From CAMLQK01 sp035690865 (GTDB lineage: Bacteria; Patescibacteriota; Saccharimonadia; Saccharimonadales; UBA4665), in NCBI GenBank assembly GCA_035690865.1, contig DASSKE010000004.1, positions 186,001 to 250,000 on the forward strand: a stretch of DNA of 64,000 nucleotides, in the 5' to 3' direction. A model generated the notes under the pieces. The model was not told the DNA's origin. It made no database searches and saw only the letters and a program-made list of their open reading frames with translations. Below, in pieces: positions 41,456 through 49,812 of the stretch (the stretch's first letter is position 1; each line of letters begins with the position of its first letter). The position numbers and the translations under genes are program-made.

Positions 41456-43525
41456 ATGCAGCATCATAATAAGTATCCCGAAGTTCCTCAGCATCCTACA
41501 TTACGCCGCTATCCCTTGCCCGATGGTCGGGAATACCACTTTACCGACCCGTTTGCCTACCTTGAACACTTTCGTGACTCTCCAGAAGGACTGGCTGTTA
41601 TGGATGCCCAAAACGCGTTTACTGACGCACACATTGCTGCCACTGGCTTATTCCCTGCGCTGCACAAACAATTTGAAGATCTGACGCATAGCGACCGTGA
41701 CCGCACTGCCGGTACTGTCGAAGGTGGCTACGAGCTGTTTTTAGAAGTTGAGCCAACCGAACAGCGCTATAAAGCCATGGCAGTTAAAGATGGCCAAAAA
41801 CAGGTGCTCATTGATCCCAACAAAATGGAGAAAGGCACGAGCTTGTCGTGGTTCACTATGTCGCCAGGCGGCGATCACTTGGCTTATGCCGTGCAAAAGC
41901 ACGATCGTAATGAACCGTTTGTGTACCTTCGTGACATGCACTCCGGCAACGAGAGCCTGTTTTATCATGGCGCGACCTTTCATATGGACTGGAAAAAGGA
42001 CGGCAGCGGTTTTACCTACCGTAAAAGCCAAGGCACAGAACATGGCGCTCCGCGATTCCATCATCAGAAAATCATGGAGCATACCATGGGCGAGCCTATA
42101 GAAAATGATGTCGTGCTCTTTGATGCAGTTGAACGTGGCTTGCCGCCTTCGGCATGGTTGTATGCCCTGAACGCCGAAGATGGCCAGCATGTTCTGGTGT
42201 GCGAAACTGTTCCCCAAGAAAAGATAAACCTGTTTGTACTTAATACCAAAACCGACACCCATACATCTGTGCCTATAGAAGATGAAGGCCAGCACGATGT
42301 GCGCTTGGCAGGCAATGATGTGTACGTTGTAATTAAGGGGCAGCAAGACAGTGACCGGGTAGTGCGAAGCCCAATTGCCACCGCGCACCAAAAGCCACTC
42401 GGTCAATGGCAAGAAGTTGCTCCTCGCAAAGGTGATCACATTATCGGCCAAGCAGAAGTAAGCGCCTCGAGTGTTGTAGTCGAATATTGCAACCCCGTAA
42501 CCCTTACTTCTCATTTACAAGCCATTAACAGGGACACGGGGCAAAAAACAGACCTACCCGTACCTTCTGGCAGTGGCGTGGATATTATTAAGACAGACCA
42601 CGCTAATGATACGTTGCAGTATCAGGTTGGCAATGCGCTTACCTGCCGCACACTGTATCGCTCGCGGGGTAAAACAGCCGAGCAGTATTTTGTATCATTA
42701 AAGAACCTCGACCCGAGTGAATACGAAACCGTTGAAGAAATGTGTACTTCGCCGGAGGGCCGCGAAGTATTGGTAGTATTTGCGGCAGCAAAAGGTGTGC
42801 TGCGCCAAAAAGACGCGGCGGTGCTCATGAGTTGTTACGGTGGCTTTAGGAGTGACGCCAGCCCGTCGAGTCATTATTCAAACTTTTATCGTACCTGGAT
42901 GGCTAACGGCCAGATTGCGGCCTTTCCCTATTTGAGCGGCGACGGCCCCAGCGAGCAAAATCATAAAGCTGGCATGGGACCTTATAAATACCGGGTACCA
43001 CAAGAGATCAACGCTGTTGCCAGGCACATTCACGAAAGTGGTATTTCTAACCGCCTCGGCCTCGCTGGCGGGAGTAATGGTGCTACTATGGTCGTATCTG
43101 CAGCTCTGCAGGAACCATGGTGGTATGGAGTGGTAGAAGCACGCGTCGGCCTTTATGACATGTTGGAATTTGATACATTCCTTGATGGTGATGGATGGGT
43201 TACGGAGTATGGTAATCCAAAGGACCCTGCATCCGTACCGGCTATTCTTAGGTATGGCCCCTATCATCTACTAAAATCCTCCGACAAAAAAGAATTTGCG
43301 CTACATATTACATCTGGCCTTAACGATACCGGCGTGGATGCCATGCACTCTCTTAAATTGGGCGTAGCCCGCCAGGCCTTGCAGCCTTACTCGCAGACGC
43401 ATGTACACATCGAAAAAGATACCGGGCATAGCTGGGGCCTGAGCGCGGATCAATGGCATATTAAATATGCGCGCCGGATGGCCTACATTATGCATGCGCT
43501 TGGCGTTGAACCTGTTGTAAAGTAG
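41456..43525 (+). CDS. Prolyl oligopeptidase family serine peptidase (S9A)
   Basis: The 689-residue protein has the S9A layout. An N-terminal segment (YPLPDGREYHFTDPFAYLEH) is followed by a seven-bladed propeller of about 350 residues and a C-terminal alpha/beta hydrolase domain. The catalytic triad is Ser540 in LAGGSNGA, Asp624 in GLNDTGVD and His658 in DTGHSWG. It lacks a signal peptide, so it should cut short proline-containing peptides in the cytosol, useful for a cell that scavenges host peptides. It is the fourth gene of the operon. Confidence 0.93.
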   Translation: MQHHNKYPEVPQHPTLRRYPLPDGREYHFTDPFAYLEHFRDSPEGLAVMDAQNAFTDAHIAATGLFPALHKQFEDLTHSDRDRTAGTVEGGYELFLEVEPTEQRYKAMAVKDGQKQVLIDPNKMEKGTSLSWFTMSPGGDHLAYAVQKHDRNEPFVYLRDMHSGNESLFYHGATFHMDWKKDGSGFTYRKSQGTEHGAPRFHHQKIMEHTMGEPIENDVVLFDAVERGLPPSAWLYALNAEDGQHVLVCETVPQEKINLFVLNTKTDTHTSVPIEDEGQHDVRLAGNDVYVVIKGQQDSDRVVRSPIATAHQKPLGQWQEVAPRKGDHIIGQAEVSASSVVVEYCNPVTLTSHLQAINRDTGQKTDLPVPSGSGVDIIKTDHANDTLQYQVGNALTCRTLYRSRGKTAEQYFVSLKNLDPSEYETVEEMCTSPEGREVLVVFAAAKGVLRQKDAAVLMSCYGGFRSDASPSSHYSNFYRTWMANGQIAAFPYLSGDGPSEQNHKAGMGPYKYRVPQEINAVARHIHESGISNRLGLAGGSNGATMVVSAALQEPWWYGVVEARVGLYDMLEFDTFLDGDGWVTEYGNPKDPASVPAILRYGPYHLLKSSDKKEFALHITSGLNDTGVDAMHSLKLGVARQALQPYSQTHVHIEKDTGHSWGLSADQWHIKYARRMAYIMHALGVEPVVK

Positions 43526-43539
43526 GAGCACGAGGAACA

Positions 43540-44061
43540 ATGAAACTACTGGGCGAGATTAAGCATTCTACATTCTTTCCGGATGACACCGACCTGCCTT
43601 TAGGGCAGTTAAAACCCCGCTTTGCTGTGCGTGCAATTGTAGCCAACGATGCCGGCAATATTGCGCTTTTATATGCGGCCGTTCATAAGCGCCACAAGCT
43701 GCCAGGTGGTGGCATAGAGCGTGATGAGGGGTTGCAGGAGGCTCTTAATCGCGAGTTGCTTGAAGAAATTGGTTGCCAGGCGCGCATTACCGGCGAATTG
43801 GGTATGGTTGTGGAATATCGTGACCGATGGCAGCAAATACAGAGTTCTACTTGCTATCGCGCGAGGCAGTACGGACCTGTACACGATCCTCAATTTACCG
43901 AGCAAGAACGCGCCGAAGGTTTTGAGGTGGTATGGGCAAAGGATATTGCCAGTGCAATGCAGCTTCTTAAAAGCGATAAGCCGCACGATTATGCAGGCCT
44001 GTTTATTCAGCAACGTGATCTGCTGTTCTTGCAGGCAGCTCATGCGGCAGAAACAGCATAG
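43540..44061 (+). CDS. Nudix hydrolase
   Basis: The 173-residue protein has the Nudix box GGGIERDEGLQEALN followed by RELLEEIGCQ and an IVANDAGNIALLYA first strand. The substrate is unknown. AGGAGC lies upstream of the ATG. It is the last gene of the five-gene plus-strand run. Its final 59 bases overlap the 3' end of the convergent gene, a long overlap for this genome. Confidence 0.9.
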   Translation: MKLLGEIKHSTFFPDDTDLPLGQLKPRFAVRAIVANDAGNIALLYAAVHKRHKLPGGGIERDEGLQEALNRELLEEIGCQARITGELGMVVEYRDRWQQIQSSTCYRARQYGPVHDPQFTEQERAEGFEVVWAKDIASAMQLLKSDKPHDYAGLFIQQRDLLFLQAAHAAETA

Positions 44062-44560
44062 TTGTTGCACGCATGTGCTGCAACAAGCCACGCCCGGTTT
44101 GGGTATGCACATCGTATTTTTGAGCCATTCTTGCTACTTCGCCGGTGTACCAGGCTTTATTCTTGACCCATAGCGCAATATGGATATCACCAAGCGGCGC
44201 GTTGGTAAAAGCCCGCAGGTCAGCGGGCGCTGCCTGGTCATCAATAGTAAATGCGGCTGGTTCAACATGCAGTTGCCACTCGTGTACCAAAAGCTCCCCC
44301 ACCTTACTAGAGAAAAGTGTGCGCCGGTGGAATTGCTGTTCACGCAAAGTAACGGCGTACTGCGCTTGCGCATCGAATGCTGTTGACTCGGCTTGAAGCG
44401 TGGCGGGAGCGGTATGCGTGCTTGTGTGCATACGGCTCCGTTCCCACATGTCACTGGCAAAGTTCTTTTTGTATGTTCCCCACTCTTGCTCCTCTAGAAG
44501 GGCATCGTAGTAAGTGGTGAGACTGTGAATAGTATTGTAAGGCTCATGGTGACGTATCAT
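44003..44560 (-). CDS. Hypothetical protein, 185 aa
   Basis: No family is recognised. A hydrophilic N-terminal half (glutamate- and histidine-rich) precedes a predicted alpha/beta part with LLVHEWQLHVEP and PLGDIHIALWV. The start at 44560 is set by TATACT ending 6 nt upstream; the frame upstream to 44620 would cross the promoter. The last 59 bases overlap the Nudix gene on the other strand. It is divergent from the next unknown gene, and the two share a bidirectional TATA element. Confidence 0.6.
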   Translation of the reverse strand: MIRHHEPYNTIHSLTTYYDALLEEQEWGTYKKNFASDMWERSRMHTSTHTAPATLQAESTAFDAQAQYAVTLREQQFHRRTLFSSKVGELLVHEWQLHVEPAAFTIDDQAAPADLRAFTNAPLGDIHIALWVKNKAWYTGEVARMAQKYDVHTQTGRGLLQHMRATTMLFLPHELPARTADHVAE

Positions 44561-44563
44561 ACT

Positions 44564-44572
44564 TATAGTATA
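44564..44572. promoter_or_regulatory. Bidirectional -10 element
   Basis: TATAGTATA reads as TATACT on the minus strand (6 nt before the ATG at 44560) and as TATAGT on the plus strand (upstream of 44594). Confidence 0.6.
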
Positions 44573-44593
44573 CGAAGATTGAGGGTAACGAGT

Positions 44594-45058
44594 ATGATAT
44601 TTCAAGCATTTGAGCGCCAAGATCGACCAAGCGAGCTAGCGGTATATTTATCACCCCAACAGCACGATAACTATAACAAAGTGCTTGTAGAACAAAGCCT
44701 TGCCCCGAGTCTGCAAGAGCTTGGCAGTGAGTACCAACTGCCCTACTGCCGCCATTTTTTTGCTGCTTTTATGCGGGCGCGCAGCGGCCGGGTGCTGGCC
44801 GAATTGGCGAGTGGCAGACATTACGATTCATCGCGTATCGAGGGCGGTCTGACACGAACTATTAAGCAGCGAGTCACTCCTATCTTTGACCCCGATACCT
44901 GCTTAGTTGATTATACTTTTCACGAACTACCTGTACGTGAGCCGGGCACGCAGATACTTGCCGACCCTCAAACCTCCTTAAGCGAAGTAGACAGAATATT
45001 CCTGACAGCGCGTCTTATTTGCTCGTTTAGCTTTCCGCAAACACCACCTATCAGGTAA
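44594..45058 (+). CDS. Hypothetical protein, 154 aa
   Basis: I do not recognise this soluble protein of about 154 residues. It begins MIFQAFERQ and has basic and acidic stretches without an obvious motif. The ATG at 44594 is preferred because it follows an AGGG purine run and the bidirectional -10 by a short leader. The frame upstream to 44525 would run through the promoter. Divergent partner of the preceding unknown. Confidence 0.55.
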   Translation: MIFQAFERQDRPSELAVYLSPQQHDNYNKVLVEQSLAPSLQELGSEYQLPYCRHFFAAFMRARSGRVLAELASGRHYDSSRIEGGLTRTIKQRVTPIFDPDTCLVDYTFHELPVREPGTQILADPQTSLSEVDRIFLTARLICSFSFPQTPPIR

Positions 45059-45066
45059 GCCGCCTA

Positions 45067-45095
45067 TTGACTTTATAACGCTTATGTTCTACAAT
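45067..45095 (+). promoter_or_regulatory. Promoter with -35 and -10
   Basis: TTGACT (45067-45072), a 17-bp spacer and TACAAT (45090-45095) lie 9 nt before the ATG at 45105, predicting a leader of only a few bases. Confidence 0.75.
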
Positions 45096-45104
45096 TAGTC
45101 ATTT

Positions 45105-45740
45105 ATGATTCATAGCGAAATACCGACTATAGCTATTCAGCGGCATGATCGTGCACATCAAGGCTTGTTACTCGAGCCGATATCTGAGGCGGCTATGGCG
45201 AGCTTGTTGCCCGTTGATGATGCTATTCGACAAACTATACCCTATGAAATACAGGGCGTTTTTGATTCAGTCGAAAGCCTGTGTGCTGAGTTTGAGTATG
45301 CTCACACTTCAGTTATGGGAATGCGTGTTGGCTCTTTGCTCGTTGGTTTTAATACCATGACCGCCACCGATGCCGGGCCAGAAGTCACGCATTATATAAC
45401 GCGCCCTGAAGCGCGCGGTAAAGGATACGGGACGCTTGCAAAACTTGCGTTAGCCGATTTTGCTTTTGGCCAACGAAATGAGCCGGCTATTGTGGCACGC
45501 AGCCTGGCGAGTAATCGGGCATCTAATAGTTCTTTGCGTAAAACGGGCTTCCTTATGGTGGGCTCTGATGCACAGCCGGTTGTTATGGATTCGGCAGGAA
45601 ATGAAGATATCGTCCTATCTTGGCGGTTGGACAACCCCTCTAGGTATACGCCTGATGCTCTCGCTGTCAGTGATGATCCAGCGATTGCAGCTTGCCGTAC
45701 GTACCTTGCCCAGCGTGCATCAGTAGATATTATCTATTAA
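45105..45740 (+). CDS. GNAT-family N-acetyltransferase
   Basis: The 211-residue protein has a RimJ/RimL-like order. It starts with a substrate segment (LLLEPISEAAMASLL), then a central strand with EVTHYITRPEARGKGYGT, where R-G-K-G-Y-G is the acetyl-CoA loop, then ASNRASNSSLRKTGFLMVG, the typical N-x-x-S-x-x-x-x-x-K-x-G-F ending. It may acetylate a protein N-terminus or a small amine. No ribosome-binding site is present, in line with a near-leaderless promoter. Confidence 0.9.
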   Translation: MIHSEIPTIAIQRHDRAHQGLLLEPISEAAMASLLPVDDAIRQTIPYEIQGVFDSVESLCAEFEYAHTSVMGMRVGSLLVGFNTMTATDAGPEVTHYITRPEARGKGYGTLAKLALADFAFGQRNEPAIVARSLASNRASNSSLRKTGFLMVGSDAQPVVMDSAGNEDIVLSWRLDNPSRYTPDALAVSDDPAIAACRTYLAQRASVDIIY

Positions 45741-45801
45741 GTATGCTTGCTGAATAACTTGGCACTGGCGTATACTATATACCATAAAAGGGGTGGTATT
45801 T

Positions 45802-46083
45802 GTGGCACGACTACCAGTAAGTGGTTCGGATGATGGGGCTTGGGGTGATGTTCTCAATGATTTTTTGATGCAATCCCATACGTCAAGTGGCGCACTCACC
45901 GCTTCAGCCGTTACGACGGCGGGCGCTTTACTAGCTACGAGCAATCTGAGCGACATATCTGACCCGGCTACTGCCCGCAGCAATCTTTCGGTTGCGCAAG
46001 CTTCTGGCTTTGCAAAAATAACGGTTAGCACAACCGCACCGTCGAGTCCGGCCGTTGGTGACCTTTGGGTAGATACAAACTAG
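45802..46083 (+). CDS. Short tail-fibre-like protein
   Basis: The product of about 93 residues begins ARLPVSGSDDGAWGDVLNDFL, with a central LSDISDPATARSNLSVA block and a GDLWVDTN ending. These three elements occur in phage tail-fibre and tail-collar proteins and in surface proteins of CPR bacteria. It has no signal peptide. The GTG at 45802 after AAAAGGGGTGG is the likely start. The TAG stop is followed one base later by the ATG of the Kelch gene in the +1 frame, so the two are translationally coupled or belong to one protein split by a frameshift. Confidence 0.6.
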   Translation: MARLPVSGSDDGAWGDVLNDFLMQSHTSSGALTASAVTTAGALLATSNLSDISDPATARSNLSVAQASGFAKITVSTTAPSSPAVGDLWVDTN

Positions 46084-46084
46084 T

Positions 46085-48640
46085 ATGGCCAGCGATCCTG
46101 ACGGTGCTCCACAAGGACAGTATCGCAACAATCAATATACCGAGGTCGCCATAGGCGCTCACACAAGTGGTGACGGCATAAGTAATGACGTGTGGCTGGA
46201 GGCTGAGCTTTACAGCTCTGCGCCAGCATCGTCCACTTCGCTTGCGATGGAAGTCCAGCCGATAGGCACCACATTTACTAATGTGGCAACGGCAACCTCC
46301 CTTGCTCGTCCGCTTAAAGAGGCGGCATTGCCAACATCCCGGCGCGGCGCAAATCTGATATACGATGCCAAGAATGAGCGGTTTATCTTATTTGGCGGCT
46401 ACAATGGAACCTCACGTTTTAATGAAGTATGGGAGTTGTCGGCAAATAGCCCGTACGCCCGTTGGCACAAGCTAACTCCTTCGGGCACGCCAGCTACCGC
46501 CAAGAACCTGGCTGCTGCGGTGTACGTTCGAGGCACTACTTCGGGAAGTGTCGACAAGGCATACATGGTTATTTGGGGTGGTGCCACCCCAAGCGATAGT
46601 AACGAAATGCATGCGCTCGATGTGACAACTCCCGGTTCCGAAGCCTGGACGACAGTAAGCCAAACCAATACTCCTGCCGCCCGTTCGTATCTTACCCATC
46701 ACATGGTGGCAAAATCCACTGCCTCTAACACCTCTGACATATATCTGTTTGGCGGATGGGGAACAAGCCGCACCAATGACCTGCTGCGCTGCACATTTAG
46801 CGTAGATACGCCAGGGGCCGTAACCTGGACAACGCTTAAAGCAAATGGTGCCGTGGGCAGCCCAACCGGGCGTAGCGGCACGGGTATGGCCTACGATGCA
46901 GCCAATAATCGGCTGATTATTATGGGCGGTTACACGGGTTCTTCATATTTGAACGACGCTTGGCAGTATGATATAGCTGGCGGTAGCTTCACGCAGCTTA
47001 CACCTACCGGTACTGCACCCGGCGCACGTGAACTGCATAATGTGGGCTACGATGCCACAAATCAGCGGTTGCTTATTATGGGCGGCTGGCAAGGCGCGCA
47101 GACAAATAATCGTAACGATATTGCTGCACTTTCGCTTACTGCAGGCTCCGAGTCGTGGACCTCTATAAAAACGAATGATCTGAATAACCAAGGCGTGCTA
47201 GCGTTCTCGAGCGGTGCTGCAGCCGTAGATACCGCTCGCAACATCATGGTTGTGGCTACACTCTTTGGTTATGACACAACCTGCAAATATGTTTATGCCT
47301 ACAATATGAACGACACATCCTCTACTGCCCCGCTGTACGGACTAACGACGGTTGACTACTTGCGGGGCCGTGATGCACCCGGATATGTTTACAATAGCGC
47401 GCGAAATGAATGGCTACTGATTAATGGCTACAGTGCCATGGACGACGATACGACCATTGCAAATGGGGAACACATTTCGGAGATTTGGGCTTATAACGCG
47501 ACGGCAAACACCTGGCGCTATGCTGCTAAAGGTCCCTTCAATATGCCGCAGTCCGAAGGCGGTTTGGCGGTGTATGACACAGCGAATGACCGCATCATTT
47601 ATTTTGGCGGCTTAACTGGTGCCAATCAGCGAACTAAAGATGTTTGGCAATTGCAGGCTGACAATTTTGGCATGTACCATGCAACAAAACTCACCCCTAC
47701 CGGAACCTCTCCCACTCAGCGCTGGTTGATGGCAGGCTGTTATGACGCTGTTCGTCAAAGAATGGTGCTATGGGGCGGCCAAAGTGCCTCGGGTGTTTTA
47801 AGCGATATGTGGGCACTAGACCTCAGTACGCCCGGCTCCGAGGCCTGGACGCAGCTCACTCCTACCGGTGCCGCACCAGCAGCGGTATGGCAGCCGTGTT
47901 TTGCGTACGATGCAGGCAGTCAACGGCTTTATGTGCATGCTGGCGCGACTAATCAAGCAGGAACAACTTTTTCATCACAACTATTCTACCTGGATATTAG
48001 CAGCGTAAACTGCGCATGGGTTGACACTGGTGTTACAAGTGGCCTGGCGGTTCGTGGCGCAGCCATGGGTTACGATGCTGCAAACCAACGTTTGGTGGCT
48101 TTTAGCGGCTACGATGGTTCAGTGGTTAACAATACCGTACGGTATACCAGCACCAGCTCGTTCACTTCATGGACCACACAGGCAACGGCAAACACTCCCA
48201 CAGCCCGTCGCAGCTCTGGCTACATGGTTATAGGCAGCTCTTTTTATGTGGCGTGTGGTCGCCCGCCCACCGGCACTTGGTTTAGCGATACCCAAGCGCT
48301 CAATTTTACCGCAGCGCCTGCTTCGTGGGCCTGGACTAATAAGGCCCCCGCGGTGTATCAAAGTGCGGCTTTGCCAGTAACTGGTTTAACAAATAACGCT
48401 AGTTACCACTGGCAGTCTTGGGCAATAACTGGTGCAACCACTGGCACGGCGGCACCTTTTGGCTCCAATAGCGAAAGTGCCACTGACTTTTTGACTGGTA
48501 CCGGCACCGGCGGCAACATAAAAGTTTGGAACGGCTCGGCGTGGGTCGCAAAGCCAGCCAAGTACTGGAATGGCTCCAGCTGGACTGTTAAACCCGTTAA
48601 GCGCTGGAACGGCTCGGCGTGGATTTTAACCGATTATTAA
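46085..48640 (+). CDS. Kelch-repeat beta-propeller protein with tail-fibre-like C-terminus
   Basis: The 851-residue product contains about ten Kelch-type repeats, each with a Y-D-x-x-x-x-R-hydrophobic strand then F/M-GG and W (for example ERFILFGGYNG, NRLIIMGGYTG, QRLLIMGGWQG, DRIIYFGGLTG, QRMVLWGGQSA), enough for one or two propellers. The last 45 residues hold three copies of a WNGSAW/K-P motif (KVWNGSAWVAKP, KYWNGSSWTVKP, KRWNGSAW), found at the ends of many phage-like fibres and adhesins. No signal peptide is visible. Host or surface attachment is inferred. Its coupling to the short tail-fibre-like ORF is unusual. Confidence 0.8.
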   Translation: MASDPDGAPQGQYRNNQYTEVAIGAHTSGDGISNDVWLEAELYSSAPASSTSLAMEVQPIGTTFTNVATATSLARPLKEAALPTSRRGANLIYDAKNERFILFGGYNGTSRFNEVWELSANSPYARWHKLTPSGTPATAKNLAAAVYVRGTTSGSVDKAYMVIWGGATPSDSNEMHALDVTTPGSEAWTTVSQTNTPAARSYLTHHMVAKSTASNTSDIYLFGGWGTSRTNDLLRCTFSVDTPGAVTWTTLKANGAVGSPTGRSGTGMAYDAANNRLIIMGGYTGSSYLNDAWQYDIAGGSFTQLTPTGTAPGARELHNVGYDATNQRLLIMGGWQGAQTNNRNDIAALSLTAGSESWTSIKTNDLNNQGVLAFSSGAAAVDTARNIMVVATLFGYDTTCKYVYAYNMNDTSSTAPLYGLTTVDYLRGRDAPGYVYNSARNEWLLINGYSAMDDDTTIANGEHISEIWAYNATANTWRYAAKGPFNMPQSEGGLAVYDTANDRIIYFGGLTGANQRTKDVWQLQADNFGMYHATKLTPTGTSPTQRWLMAGCYDAVRQRMVLWGGQSASGVLSDMWALDLSTPGSEAWTQLTPTGAAPAAVWQPCFAYDAGSQRLYVHAGATNQAGTTFSSQLFYLDISSVNCAWVDTGVTSGLAVRGAAMGYDAANQRLVAFSGYDGSVVNNTVRYTSTSSFTSWTTQATANTPTARRSSGYMVIGSSFYVACGRPPTGTWFSDTQALNFTAAPASWAWTNKAPAVYQSAALPVTGLTNNASYHWQSWAITGATTGTAAPFGSNSESATDFLTGTGTGGNIKVWNGSAWVAKPAKYWNGSSWTVKPVKRWNGSAWILTDY

Positions 48641-48649
48641 ACGAGCGGT

Positions 48650-49744
48650 CTACTGCTTTACAAAGATTGCCTGACGGCCGCCGTCGTCTTCCTCTGTAAA
48701 GACTGCTACGCCATTTACAAAGTCGATGCTTTCGATACTCAGTGCACCAATCTTGAGCGGATCGGCACCAAAAGTTCTGCGCCCGGTATCGATAAGGTCA
48801 AACACAGTGCCGTCACCTTTTGCAAACCGACTTCTAGCGCTAATGAGCAATACGCCGCCAGGGGCCAGCACGTCGGGCGTGGCTTCGATAGCCGCCGTAA
48901 GATCCTCTATAGGAACGTGCTCGACGTCGTTCATAATAACTGCGCCAAAGCCTCGCTTAAGACGTTTGTTAGTCTGTACTTCTCGCCGTAGATCAGACAT
49001 CCCCCGGGCTGTACCTGTATGGCTGGCATGGACTCGCTCTGGCGATATACCAAAAATGCCCTTAGCGGCAAGCTGTGTATACGCTTGGTTAAATCGGGTA
49101 CTGTGCAGCAAGGCGACATTTTGCCAAGCATTAGGGTGCTTAACTTGTGCTTCGTTGAGGCGGCCAATGCTCTCGCAGCAGTCAGGAGCACAATGTACAA
49201 TGCCTGCGTGCGGTTCTGTGGGCAGCTCGGCCCAAAGATCATCGCCCGTAGCGATTGTGTTTGTCTCAGGGTGGTGCTCGGCCAAATTCATGTGCCCATA
49301 ATGCTGAATAATCCCAGGTTGTATAGCCTCGGCCTCATAAAGCTGGCCAATGGCATAGGCAGCGACGCTCTGTTCAAACTTAGTACGAAGCTTTGCTGCC
49401 AGGCTTGGCACGCCTTTACGAACGGCAATGGCTACTTCGCTCTTAGTGGCGTCAGCATCTTCGCTCCCCGTTAACTCATCGTGACGACGTATAAAATCCT
49501 CTTGCAGCGCCATATGAGCTGGAATTGGGCCGTGCTGAATATGGGTGAGGTAGGCTCGACGCACCCCTGCTTCGCCGTAGCCGGCGGCTGGTATCCGATG
49601 GCGTTCGGTGAGGCCAACGGCCATAGCACTTATGCGATTTGGCGCTAGAGTGAATTTTACGTCAGGGCTTAAGTCCATTTGATTAATGGCAATATCTGTC
49701 AGGTCGTCCAGAGATAATGGCGGCCTTTCGGGTCTGTTGGTCAT
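48650..49744 (-). CDS. Degenerate Rossmann methyltransferase-like protein
   Basis: The 364-residue protein lacks a clear glycine-rich SAM loop, but its C-terminal half follows the later strands of class I methyltransferases: GFGAVIMNDVEHVPIEDL (motif IV/V) and VLAPGGVLLISA (motif VI). A cysteine pair (HCAPDCCESIG) precedes it. The N-terminal half is helical. It is divergent from another methyltransferase-like gene and shares its promoter region with a perfect palindrome. AAGGAG lies 10 nt before the ATG. Activity is uncertain. Confidence 0.5.
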   Translation of the reverse strand: MTNRPERPPLSLDDLTDIAINQMDLSPDVKFTLAPNRISAMAVGLTERHRIPAAGYGEAGVRRAYLTHIQHGPIPAHMALQEDFIRRHDELTGSEDADATKSEVAIAVRKGVPSLAAKLRTKFEQSVAAYAIGQLYEAEAIQPGIIQHYGHMNLAEHHPETNTIATGDDLWAELPTEPHAGIVHCAPDCCESIGRLNEAQVKHPNAWQNVALLHSTRFNQAYTQLAAKGIFGISPERVHASHTGTARGMSDLRREVQTNKRLKRGFGAVIMNDVEHVPIEDLTAAIEATPDVLAPGGVLLISARSRFAKGDGTVFDLIDTGRRTFGADPLKIGALSIESIDFVNGVAVFTEEDDGGRQAIFVKQ

Positions 49745-49770
49745 TGAGAATGGTCTCCTTTTTTAAAAAG

Positions 49771-49793
49771 CTATGCTAGCTATACTAGCATAG
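49771..49793. promoter_or_regulatory. Perfect palindrome between divergent genes (candidate operator)
   Basis: CTATGCTAG and CTAGCATAG (9-bp arms, 5-base spacer) lie between the two methyltransferase-like genes and a few bases upstream of the plus-strand -10. Confidence 0.6.
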
Positions 49794-49796
49794 AGT

Positions 49797-49805
49797 TGCT
49801 ATACT
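49797..49805 (+). promoter_or_regulatory. Extended -10 promoter, leaderless start
   Basis: TGC-TATACT ends 7 nt before the ATG at 49813, just downstream of the palindrome. Confidence 0.65.
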
Positions 49806-49812
49806 TTGGCGC

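Noticed and set aside
46085..48640. Prophage or tailocin region
   Set aside because: Only the fibre-like and WNGSAW motifs suggest a phage. No terminase, portal, capsid, sheath or baseplate gene lies nearby, and the Kelch propeller fits a surface adhesin.
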